Source: Chaetorhynchus papuensis
Taxonomy: Eukaryota; Chordata; Aves; Passeriformes; Rhipiduridae
Length of the DNA: 64,000 nt
Assembly: GCA_013396525.1 (NCBI GenBank)
Contig: VWYX01000747.1
Coordinates: forward strand, 141,831 to 205,830
Direction of reading: 5' to 3'
The position numbers were made by a program, and so were the translations under genes. The number at the start of each line of letters is the position of its first letter. The stretch's first letter is position 1. This document shows positions 14,401 to 24,917 of this stretch, one piece after another. The notes beneath the pieces were generated by a model. It was not told the origin of the DNA. It worked only from the letters and a program-made list of their open reading frames with translations, and made no database searches.

Positions 14401-14468
14401 CAGGAGCCGCCCGCCCGGGGCAGCCCCGCCAGCGCCGAGCAGCACAGCAGAGCCACCGCGATCCACAT
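4498..14468 (-). CDS. LRIT1: LRIT1, leucine-rich repeat, Ig-like and transmembrane domain protein 1 (4 coding exons, complete)
   Basis: The coding exons join as 14468-14347, 11870-11404, 8093-7788 and 5483-4498, giving 626 residues (human is about 623). The sequence shows a hydrophobic signal peptide (about residues 1-22), an LRRNT cysteine cluster beginning CPSQCSC at 23, leucine-rich repeats at about 60-185, an LRRCT region (C205, C207, C232, C251), an Ig domain (C275 to C328), an FN3 domain at about 428-519, one membrane helix at about 528-550 and a short basic cytoplasmic tail ending NEYFC. Every intron is GT-AG and phases match. From the family, LRIT1 is a photoreceptor membrane protein of the synaptic terminal that affects synaptic transmission to bipolar cells. 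I chose the ATG at 14468 because it puts the first LRRNT cysteine at residue 23, as in human; an in-frame ATG at 14489 would add 7 residues but has a poorer context. LRIT2 and LRIT3 are paralogues; the length and the C-terminal tail fit LRIT1 best. Confidence 0.97.
5484..7787 (-). other. LRIT1: LRIT1 intron 3
   Basis: GT-AG intron of 2304 bp. It holds an A homopolymer at 6118-6136; otherwise nothing recognisable. Confidence 0.9.
7788..8093 (-). CDS. LRIT1: LRIT1 coding exon 3: LRRCT and first half of the Ig domain
   Basis: It starts GLQDNPWACDC, the typical LRRCT entry, and contains the conserved segment SLAGVFFSQVELRKC. The first Ig cysteine (LLRCG, residue 275) and the Ig core tryptophan (SWRRADG) follow. 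It ends in NGT plus one base before a GTGGGT donor. NGT is a possible N-glycosylation site. Confidence 0.96.
8094..11403 (-). other. LRIT1: LRIT1 intron 2
   Basis: GT-AG intron of 3310 bp. A moderately GC-rich stretch lies at about 9120-9670. No exon, RNA gene or identifiable repeat was recognised. Confidence 0.9.
11404..11870 (-). CDS. LRIT1: LRIT1 coding exon 2: leucine-rich repeats
   Basis: The exon begins after a CACCAG acceptor and reads (R)TVLCNDPEMTLPP, closely matching the human TVVCNDPDMTLPP segment. It encodes several LRR units with LxxLxLxxN-type cores, for example LRLLDLHNNELTSIP and ITYLDLSSNKLMTLP. It ends KIIL plus the first base of a glycine codon before a GTAAGA donor (phase 1). 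Confidence 0.96.
11871..14346 (-). other. LRIT1: LRIT1 intron 1
   Basis: GT-AG intron of 2476 bp. It contains an A homopolymer at 14068-14084 and no recognisable coding segment or transposon. Confidence 0.9.
14347..14468 (-). CDS. LRIT1: LRIT1 coding exon 1: signal peptide and LRRNT start
   Basis: This exon encodes residues 1 to 41 (part codon). A hydrophobic leader starting MWIAVALLCC is followed by the cysteine-rich LRRNT motif CPSQCSCSFHSLGEGTKA. It ends with AG before a GTACGC donor (phase 2), and the split arginine codon completes in exon 2. The GC content is much higher than that of the adjoining intron. Confidence 0.95.
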
Positions 14469-14640
14469 GGCGACCTGCGCATGGAGCACACCTGGCTCTA
14501 GGCAGCGTGGAGGGCTTCGCCTATTGTTTTATCCTTCGGCCGCTCACATCTTGTTAACTCCCTTTGTTTTCAGCCGCGCTGTGATCTTCCAGCCCGCGCT
14601 GAGTCCATCAGATAAAACGGGATAGACAGGGATTAAGGAT
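14469..14640 (-). promoter_or_regulatory. LRIT1 5' flank with CRX/OTX-type site
   Basis: The stretch immediately upstream of the LRIT1 start must contain the 5' UTR and probably the core promoter. On the plus strand GGATTA lies at 14630-14635 (TAATCC on the LRIT1 sense strand), the core of CRX/OTX binding sites, about 165 bp upstream of the ATG. A TATA-like GGATAAAACAA on the sense strand lies at about 14524-14534. CRX control is known for many photoreceptor genes; its use here is inferred. Confidence 0.4.
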
Positions 14641-17600
14641 GGGGACTTGAGTTATTTTCATGAAGGTGCTTATTGCTTCCTGGAACAGTACTGACAGCAT
14701 TTCTTCCTTCAGCAGCCCCTTCAAAACACCCTCCTCGTGCAGTCTGTGGCTCTCATGCAAGAAAAGAACAAATGTATTTTGGGGGGACCTACATCAAAGG
14801 CAAGATAACTGTTATCTGACCATTAGCAATATTTTACTTCCTTGCAGGGGTATTGGGAAGATTTAAGACAGTTATTTGTGCTAATGGAATGTAAGCCTTC
14901 TGTCTGAGAATGCTAAAATATATATAGTGATGATATTAAAAGGTTTTATTTTCTTTTAAAAACCTCTAGTTTGATAAAGCAAGTATTGAACTGTTGGCAA
15001 CAAGCCTGATATTGATAAACAGTTAATAACCCAGTAAATATGTACATATTTCAGTTTATGCTGGGGCTAGCACACACCTGCAGGACTGACCACTGTGTTC
15101 TGACTCGTTGAGACAGCAAAGCTCAGATAAGGGACCCTTTTGGGGAGTGCCACCTGATGCAGGGGCTGTGTGGCAGCTTCTGCTGAGAAAATCTCAACTC
15201 TGTCTTAAGGTCAGCCAAAGACTCACCTCACTTTTCCAGCATTCCTCCCTGTTGTGGACCTGTGGATTCTGCTTTTCCTTTTGAAATACATAATCAGAAG
15301 TTACCACTCAGAAGTGCAGCAGTAACACACCTATCTACATACAAACTACCTGAAGGTTAATGATTCTGCTACATCAGTGTTGTTCTAACAAAGTTGCTCG
15401 CCAGGATTTCTGAGCTCTTCTCATTCACAATTCATCCTGTGTTCAGAATGAAATTATGCTGGCAATTTTTCAGTAATTCTGGGTAATGAACTTTCTAAGT
15501 TTCAGGGTAATCTAGATGTGGTTTTGGGGCTAACTATTAAACAGACATTTTTATGGTGCCATAGTTTCACATAAGCTTGTTTCACATGAGCTTGTTTCAC
15601 AAGTTACTCTGATAATTAATTAAGGCTTGCAGAAATCATTTATTGAGAGGATGACCCAAAGGATTACTTTTTCCCCTGCTATTTTCACATTCTACATTTA
15701 CTGTTGTTCAAAGAGAAATTCAACTATCTCATTATTTATTTCTGAAGAGATGAGAACATAGTGCAGTGCTGCTCATTAAATATCCATAGTTGTTCTCACA
15801 TTGACTTCCATTAGGTCCCATTTCTAGCTTTAACGATTTCTCAGTTCCCTTAATGATCTCTGAGCTAAGACCAAGCTTATTGGTTTTTTTAGTGTACTCA
15901 TTGGTCAGCTTGCCTTGCTGCCCAGACTGCCTCAGCTCAATACTCACAACATTGACTGGAACATCTGAAGTTAAATTCTACTTGAGAAGGCAATGCAACA
16001 TAATTAACCTCTTGCATCTATATTTTTTTCAATGCATCCGATTAAAGTAGTTTTCCTCCTCTGGAGCTCTCGGATAATAAACTTGTAGAAAGCAGAACTG
16101 TATTGTAAGGTTTGCTTTCATGAACCTCAATTTTGCCTCACTAATGAAACATCTAAGTTACAACTAAATGCCAGGAGCAGTAGAAGTAAACTTAATTTGT
16201 AAAAATCAACAGCAGTCAATAAAGCATGCCTTAGCGGCAGCTAATGCTCTGCACTGTGTCAAGAAAGCTGCTATTTACTTAACATGACAGAGTCGCTTCT
16301 GAATGAGAAAGACCTGGAGGTAGGCTGAGAGATTAATAAAACCAGATAAATAAAAGAGGTAACATTAACAGGTTTCAAAACTTGGAGTGTATTCACAAGC
16401 ATGTCTCTGAAAGGAGGAAAAGGGAGGGGAAAGGACCAGTCAACTAATAACCCAGTTATGTTTTATCAGCACTTAGGTGTTGGAGTTTTCCCTCCCCGTA
16501 TTATCTTACAATCTGTCATCAATACATCACCACCAAATGATGCAAATGATGGGTTAAGTGTCAAGCCACAGATACAGCCATGTTAAGCTTGATCTGAGCA
16601 GGCAAGAGAGTGGGACTGCCCTCATCCTGAGGAAACTCAACAAGAGGTTCATCAGGAGGTGTGGAAACCAGCTTAGGTAGGCTTTGGCCATAAGGAAGTG
16701 GAGGAGGAAGGTCTTGCTGCTCAGGGAGCAGATGCATTCCCCTGGTTCACAGGCTTCATAGACTACAGAATCACACCATTGTTTGATTTGGTTTGGAAAG
16801 GACCCTAAAGATCACATAGTTCCAAATTTGCTGTAGTGGGCAGGGACAACTTCCACTAGAACCGGTTGCTCAAAGCCCCATCCAAACTGGCCTTGAACAC
16901 TTCCAGGGATGGGGCATCCACACCTTCTGTGGCTGTTCTGTTCCAGTGCTTCACTGCTTCAGAAACAGTAAAGAATTTCTTCCTAATATATGATCTAAAC
17001 CTGTCCTCTGCCAGTTTAAAGTGGTTCCCTCTTGTCCTGTCACTACATGCCCTTGTGCAAAAAGTCCCTCCAGCTTTCTTATAGGCTCCCTCTAGGTACT
17101 GGAAGGCTGCTCCAAGGCATCCCAGAACCTTCTGTTCTCCAGGCTGAACACCACCAATTTTCTCAGCTTGTCTTCATAGGAAAGGTGTTCCAGCCTCTGA
17201 GCATTTTTATGACCCTCCTCTGGACTTGTTCCACCAGGTCCAGGTCCTTCTTTTGTTGGGAGTCCCTGAACTGGATGCAGTACTAAAGGTGAAGTCTCAG
17301 AATGGAGCAAGAAGAAGAGAACAGAGAGAATTAGTGAAAAAAAAGGCAATTAAATGAGAGCCTTAAAACTGTAAGGACAGATGTTTGTACCTGCACTTCA
17401 AGGACTGCATGAGGCAGCATTGATGAGTGGGCTGCAAGAAGATGCTTCTTTTGCTTATATCCATGCTTCCTCCTTAATTCAGGGAGATGGAAGAAATAAA
17501 ATTGGAAGCAAAATCTGGTTACTGTGTTCAACAGACTATGAATTCACTTCTACACAAAATTCTGATTTGTCCTGAAGCACGGTTTGCAGTACAACAGCTT

Positions 17601-20600
17601 TCTAGATTTTCATGGTATTTTTAAGGCTTAAGTGTATTACCTCCTCCCAGCTACTGAACAGTTTCTCATTATGCTATTTAATGTAAAATGAGCACTCATT
17701 AGATAATTTCTTTTTAAGTGCAGGTGATATTTATTTGAGACTTTAAAATTAGTACTACCTTTTGCAGTGCAGAGTAAAAACACGTTTTTTCATGACAGAC
17801 AATTCCATTCCATAATGAAACTAGTGGGAGTTAGGCTCTTCACTTACACTTCTGCACTCCAAATCATAAAAATTGTGCTCCTTGCTGTTTACTTAGGAAG
17901 GGAAGTAAACAATTTCTTCTCTGCACCAAACTAAAAATATCAATTGTAGGAAAAAACATACAAAGAAGCATTCAGCAAGTGACATTCATCTGAGGTGTAA
18001 GAATTTGTTTGCATTCCCTGAGAAGAACCAGATCTCCCATTTGAATTTTTGGTGTTAAATGCAAAGCAAATGGGGTCAAAGTCTACTGTCAGCAAAATTC
18101 AGCACATGGCAATTGTTGTTATCTTTCTTAGGTGGGGTTATAATGCAGAGAAAAATTTCTGCTTTGTATTTAATAGGATTAAGTTAATTATTTGACATAC
18201 TGGTTTCCATTTTTTTCCCTATATAGGTACTTTGAAGCCAGAAATGTTTTATCAGAAGATTCTCCTCACGAGCTCTAAAGCAAAACCTGGGTGACAAATG
18301 CAGCATGCTCCACTAAGTCACTCATTTTTAATATGGCAATTGGACAGAATTTATTTTTACTTCTTTTCTCCATATACTTATAAAAATATGGCATAAAGCA
18401 AATCAAACAGCATATATTAGCATAAATGAAAGCCATAAAATACCTTATTATCATGATTTTGTAGGAAAGATTTTATTAGCAGGCAACACAGGCCAGACAG
18501 TAAATCATTTTCATTAGGTAAATGCATCTCCAAGAAGCTCCTGGCAGGGCACATGTTGTAAAGCGGAAAAACCTTCCCACTGATGCAAGTCAAGAGCACG
18601 TTAATGCATTACGTCATTCTAAATTGGATCTTGCACTTAATGCTGATGAAGGCAGCTCCTCCAGACCTACAGGACCAAAGTCATTAACAGACCTCTGGAC
18701 ATGCTGAACAAATTAAACAAACCCACACAGCTTTTGGCATGGAACATTACAGGTCTATCAGTGGTAATTCTTTTGTGCATGTTTACCTTGGTTGTTACAG
18801 CCAGTGCAGAACAGCAGACGTGAGGGCAGGCCTGTGGCCCACGGGGGAGATAAACTCACACACCTCCCTCACGAATGCCCTACCTGAACCATTTCTGTCC
18901 ACGCAGCAGCAGCCGCCCCGCGAGGCCCCGCTGTGGTCAGCAGTGCCCAGTGAGGCAAAGCCTGGCAGAGGATGGAGGGGTGTAAACCAACCCACCTGGT
19001 GTCTCCCTGACTGCTCCCTCTGGGCTGAGGCACCGAGAGAGGCTGATGCAAATGTCAAGTGCTGGGCACCCGTGACACTGCTGCAGAAGCTCCAGGCCCC
19101 ATGGCACAGTGAGCCCCTCAGCAACCACTCAGGTAAGTTGGACACGAACTCTTGCCTCACTTTAGGGGAGGAGTGGGCCAGCCACCGTGGCCATAGCTCT
19201 TCTACTCTCCTACAAAGGCCCACAGCGACAGGCAAATTCCACCAGGATTGGACATTCAGGACCTCAGAGCAAAATTCTCTGGGACAAACCCTTTGGGAAC
19301 TCCTCTGCAGAGGGAAAGCAGCAGAGGAATTGATTATCGAGTTACCAAAACATACACCTAGAACAGCATACATGTCTGTCCAGCAGCATCATTCTCATTG
19401 AAAAAAAAGCACTATTCTTCTCTGAGATGCCTCAGCCAAATACAAGTCCACTGTAGTCCAGTTTACTGACTGGACATACCATGGTCATATCTGACATACT
19501 TTAAGTGAGTGAAGCTTTCTTAGGTTTATATTCCTGGCCACATACCGCTATTGTACCTTCATTGCCTAAAATCCAGTACAACAGTTCCCTCAGTTCAACG
19601 AAATGAGCTAACATTGGGCTTAGCATCCTTAGCATGACAGAGGTTTATGCAATAATATTGCTGACTGCAACCACCTTTTCTGATTTGGACCTTAATAGTA
19701 TTAGTCTAAGCCCTACGGAGTAACCTCTGCTTAGGAAACAGTGGCTGTTTTATTTTGCTTCTTCAGGCATGCAAGAAGAACTTCCAGCATTGTTTATCTG
19801 GCTCCTGAATGCAAATGGAGCACAGTGTTTTACACAGCAACCCTCTGCCTGCTTGCCAGTCTGACAATCACCGGCTTTCCTACTCTGACTTACCTGAATA
19901 TGGCTATGAGATTTTGCAGGCTGAGTACATACCTTTGTGGCAGTTCTAGTAAAATTCTTGGAAGCTGCAAGTCTTACAGGGACCAAGAACACTTTGGCGG
20001 GGGGGGGGGAACAACATAAAAAAGGAGAAAAGCTACAAAGAATGAGAAGAGGAAAGCTTTTACCTTGTGTATTTTTATTCTCTTGAGGTTATTCTTCTCT
20101 GCCCATTCCATCCTGTAGCAGTAAACAAAGCGTAGCTTAGACTAGATAATTAACACATTTGAGATTAATCCATCTAAAAGTAAACACAGATCTTACACTG
20201 AACTTGAGGAAAGCTATGTAGAATTCAGGCTTAAGTAATGTTTGTGAGAGAAATATCAGCAGGAAGTTTGGGGAAATCCCGGCACCCAGGCACTGGTAGA
20301 AGACTGCTAAGACAAACAGGATATACAATACCACAGTGACAGGAAAAAAGAAGTGCTTATGTCACATGTGCTCTAGAAGTTCATTTACATACATGGTCAG
20401 TAGCATAGACTCACTGAGGAATGGTTTGGAGAGAATCACGTTGCTTGAAAATCAAGTTGGTTTTTACAAAAGCACTAATAAACAGGAGAGCTGGTGTGCA
20501 AATCCTCTCTTAATACAAAGAAACATACAACCCCTCTTGAAAGCAGAGGGTTTTTTGATAACTGGGTACTGGTCTTTGAACTGTAATCCCTGAAGGAGTT

Positions 20601-23600
20601 ATTCTTCTGCAGTGGGAAGGTCTCAACCTCAAGGGGGAAATACACTAACAGTGTTAGGCACATCCTGCATTCTGTAGGACTGCCTTCTCCTCCAAAGCCC
20701 TGAAATATGTTAGTATTCAGCAGAGAGAGATAGCATATTTCATTATACTGTGAATATGTATAGGACCCTAAAACTAGTAGGCTAACTGAAAGCAAAACAC
20801 ATTTATAGGTGTCTAAAATGCATTTTAGGGACAGGTAACAGATCAGGGCAACAATTATATATATTTGATAACAATCATGACTGGTACATCCAGCAAAGAC
20901 TAAGAAGTCTAGGATGCAATAAATGTTCTAGTAACTTTATTAATTTTCTAGCCTGGGTAGATATACATGCATTTATCAAATATGTATTCAATTTACAGTG
21001 AATTAAGCTACCTTTCTCTAGAGAGAGAGGTAACTCAAACAGTAGAGGCAATGCTTCTCAGCTCTACAGCAAGTTCTGACTCTCTAAAGACTGAGGTGCA
21101 GCAGCAGGCAGGAAAGCCAGTCCCAGTGCTGCCTGGTCCCAGGCGTTGCATTCACATGGAGCCAATCACAGGGCTAATGTGTGACATGTGGGGAGCAGGT
21201 GATGGATCTGTGTCCTTTTCTGAAGAGCCTTTCACACAGCATTGCTCTGCCTCTGACTCTGAAGTTGCCCCTCCTGGCTTTCTTACTTCCCACCGAGTTT
21301 ACAGCTCCTTCGTTTTTGCTCAGCATGGCCAAGGAGCTTTCCTGGATATTATCCCTGACCCTGATGCTCTGTACTTGCAAGGGAGCCCTTTCCTCTACCT
21401 TCCTCTGCACAGACAGCACCTCCCACCCCTGGTCCCCATCCTGCTCCGGGTCCCTCACACCCTCCCCATCACACCTGGGGCTGCCACCCTTGCTCCCCAA
21501 AAGCACAGTCACTGGCTCCTGCCTGCCCCCAGCTTCCTTGGCCCTGCCCAGGCCTTCACCACTGCATCTTCTCCAACAGCTCTGTGGCAACTGAAAAGAA
21601 AATCAGACTGAGCAGAGTGTTACACTGCCAGAGTGTTGAGGAGGAGGGTTATTATGTGGCTGCAGGCATTTCCAAAGGGCTCATGCCTGTCCACACATTG
21701 GTGTGATGATTTTTTCCCCACATCATCCCTCCTATGGCCAACACCAGGCGCCTATTTACAATCTGGGTCATAGTCCCTATCACTCCTACCAAATTGAAAC
21801 AAATTTACACAACTGCAACTGGAAGGTCTCCAGACAATACGCTTTCTGTTTCCCTTCTTTGGCAAGAAGCCTTTCCCATGAGGACCAAGATTATCACTCA
21901 TTTCTGTGGTACCAAGCTGCAGTTCTGGGTGGCTGCATTCTCAGCCTGCTTCTGCTGAAATGCTGCAGTTTTTCATTTAAAGGCATATTTCAACATAAAA
22001 AGTCAAATTTGGCTAAACCTGAATCAGAAAAAAAGGATTAGGAAGGCAGAGGAATAATAATACATCAATTTAGCAAAGTTCTTGCTGTGAATATAAATAT
22101 TGTGTCAGTAATCTGCATTGATTGCTTGAAGAAAATTCAGAGTGCATGAGCACTCTGTTATCTTTGCACTGCACCTTTTCTTGTTGTGCTTGTACCAATG
22201 CATATTTTACAAAGATTAACATGCTCTCACCAAATCCATACAGTTCTATGAAATCCATAGGGACATCTGGCAAGAACCTATCATATCTTTTTTCTGTGTA
22301 TTTCTTGCAAACAGATTAGTAACCAGAGAAATATTCTTGAGTGAGAGGGTAAAAGGAAATGGATGTGTTATTGATGCAGAAAGGAGATCAGTGGAATTCA
22401 AATTATGAAGTTACAAGATAACATCAGGTTGAGCAAAAGACCTTTCCCCCTGAATTTGGAGACAGCAAGTAGCTATTGAAAGAGTGCATAAAGTAGAAAG
22501 GGATCACTAAAAACTTCATCGCTAAGGAGTTAATGAATGTCTTTGGCAAACCTGCAATCATTTGCATGTCTTCCCTGACTTCACAGGAATACACGATGTG
22601 AGGTTATGTCTTACATAAAAAGGACAGAAAGGAAATGAATGCAGCTTTGTTTTACCAACTGGAAAAAGAACTATGATAGCATAAGAAGATTCTATCAAAG
22701 TCCATAATTTATTCCTTATTTGCACCTTCTCTTTACTTGAAGAAAACCATTTATAGCCTGAACTTGTAACTGAAGTTATATCATTCCATTCTATGTCAAC
22801 GTACCATTAGAAAGTTAGCTTAACACAGCATCAGCAAAGGCATTAAGAGACCAATGCATAAAGTTTCTGTTGACATGAATTTCACTTGAGTCAGATGCTG
22901 AACTGCCACTGGAAAGTTTGCCTATGACTGACTTGTGTAATTAGACTCTGCACTGATAAATTAAATGAGATTTAGACATGAAAATTGTTAAGATACTTGA
23001 AGAAAAGCAGTCAACAAGTTAATAATAATCATTCTAATGAAGGTCTGTTAAATCCAAGGGGGCTGAGGGTTAGTAGCCTGCTTTCACGGAAGAAATAGTT
23101 TTGGAATGAGCAAAGTCTGCCCCACAGACTTTATTACATGCCACAAAAACTACCAGCAGTGTAACACATTTGGGAGATTTGCTTGGGAGTGAAGTACAGT
23201 GGCAGGCAACCAAAAGTACCTGACAGCCCTCAGGAGAGCAGTTCAAACATCTGTGTCCTTTATCCCCAGTCTAGAAGAGCTGTGTAGCTTTATATTGACA
23301 AGCATTACAATGAGCTATCCATTTTCAGAACTATCACACTAGAAAGATTTACAGCACATTTACAAAATCTAGCACTAATTTTTTGCAAGAACATACGATA
23401 GATCACTATTAAAACACAGGTTTAGATCACTCATTTGCCCTGCTAGGAGGCAGGACTGTCACCTTCTTTGTCATTAAGACATGTAGGTGAGTGAAAGGCA
23501 AACATAACAATGGATTTATGTGGTGCAATGTAATTTTACTCTGCTTAAACCAAACATCTGTATAGCCTAACATATATCATGCCCTCCTGAATTCTACTTC

Positions 23601-24690
23601 AAAATCCAAGAGCATATCCATCAAGGTAATTACCTACATCAAATAGAGCTGTAAATTGAATACCAGAGATCAAAAAAACACAGCAAGATGGTTTCACAAC
23701 AGCCTTGAGGCTCTAATCAGTTCTCCTGGGTATCTCAGACTGTAAGCACAGATTTCAGGAAAACTGCAAAAAACCCACCACTATCTTCAACCAACAGCAC
23801 TGACCATAAGTGCACCTTCACCTTGTAGTCAGGAGACCTGAACGAGCTCTGATGGCATCTGGAGCAAATTCACACTGCCTGACACCTCAAACAACTGGGA
23901 GCCAGGTCAGCACTGTGTGGGGCCTGAGCTGGGGGAAGCTACTATCCCCTGTGCTTCAGCTCCCTTTTTGCTCCCATTTTGCAGTAGGATTATCAGGATG
24001 AAGGAAGTTATGTATCAAAGAAGCAACTCTGATGCTGGTGGCACCTTGTTAAGTCAATGAGCTGGAGGCTGGACAAGCTGCACGCTGCACATACTCCAGA
24101 GCCACTGTACACCCAGACTCCAGTCCCCAAACATCTCCAAAAGGACAGTAAGGTGATTCCTGTGAGTGCTCAGCACCGAGCAACTCACTCACATCCTTGT
24201 ATGTTTAGGGCCCCAAATCAGTCATTTGTGTTTGCCTTTAATCAGGCTGTGCCAGTGTGCACATTAATTTAAACCTCAGTTACAAAGAGGAAATATGTTA
24301 ATATAGAGAACAGTCATTGCCAGAAAAATACACTGGCCAGTTTCTAAAAAAATGTGCAAGGGGAAGACCTACAAGCTGCAGAAATTATTGGTTCATACTT
24401 TTCCTCTAATTATCAACTCAATGAGTGCCCCTTTGTTTTTCAGGTCACTCCCCAATTACATGTTTCCTTTGTCCCACAACCTTTAATTCTTTTCCAGTGT
24501 TGCAAAATTAACTGGACAGGTTTCTTAATCTTGTGTCTACAAAGAACTTGTTGTAATTGCAATGAATGCTTTCATTTTGCTGGTGTCTGAAATACGATTT
24601 GCAGGGGAAAGGGGAGTGTGGGTTGATGCTAGTCCCATCATTAATAACATTCCTGCAGGGATTGTAGTGGCAGAAGTAAAAACCCCAAAG
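14641..24690. other. Divergent intergenic region between LRIT1 and RGR
   Basis: About 10 kb separate the two start codons. Apart from a CR1 copy (listed separately) I see no gene. GC-richer islands at about 18800-19400 and 21050-21600 stay open in several frames but show no recognisable protein family, so I treat the frames as chance. Shared retinal regulatory elements for the two genes could lie here. Confidence 0.6.
16766..17315 (-). mobile_element. CR1 LINE fragment, 5'-truncated, minus strand
   Basis: The left end, AGAATCAC then GGTTTGGAAAGGACC and AAAGATCA, is the reverse complement of the CR1 3' terminus (GATCTTTAAGGTCC...CAACC...TGATTCT). Further right the minus strand encodes decayed reverse-transcriptase C-terminal peptides such as RLEHLSYEDKLRKL and FSLENRR, typical of CR1 ORF2. 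Frames are interrupted, so it is an inactive 5'-truncated copy. The right boundary is approximate. Confidence 0.93.
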
Positions 24691-24694
24691 CTTT

Positions 24695-24838
24695 TATATA
24701 ATAACAGCATGTGTTTGCACGTGAGCTGCTCCTTTAAGAAGCCTTGGGCTACTGAAAGTAGAGAGATCCAGAGAAAAGGCAGCCCTACAGCTATAACAGA
24801 GGGCAGAGGTTAAATCTTTTGGCATATTTACCATAAGA
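24695..24838 (+). promoter_or_regulatory. RGR: RGR core promoter and 5' UTR
   Basis: A TATA box (TATATAAT, from 24695) lies about 140 bp before the RGR start codon. It predicts transcription starting near 24725, where a palindromic E-box CACGTG (24718-24723) sits. No ATG precedes the RGR start in the predicted leader, and the start context (AAGAATGG) has A at -3 and G at +4. CACGTG is bound by MITF/USF-type factors; MITF drives many pigment-epithelium genes, so a role here is plausible but inferred. Confidence 0.55.
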
Positions 24839-24917
24839 ATGGTCACTGCACACCCTCTCCCCGAAGGCTTCACTGAAATAGAAGTGTTTGCCATTGGCAC
24901 TGCACTGCTGGTAGAAG
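24839..24917 (+). CDS. RGR: RGR coding exon 1: extracellular N terminus, start of helix 1
   Basis: The exon encodes MVTAHPLPEGFTEIEV followed by FAIGTALLVE. It ends with one base of an alanine codon before a GTAAGT donor at 24918. The segment matches the vertebrate RGR N terminus (LPxGFxELEVxAxG in human). Confidence 0.95.

Noticed and set aside
14468..14489. Upstream in-frame ATG of LRIT1 at 14489
   Set aside because: It would add 7 residues before the signal peptide, has pyrimidines around the key -3 position and does not match the human N-terminal spacing.
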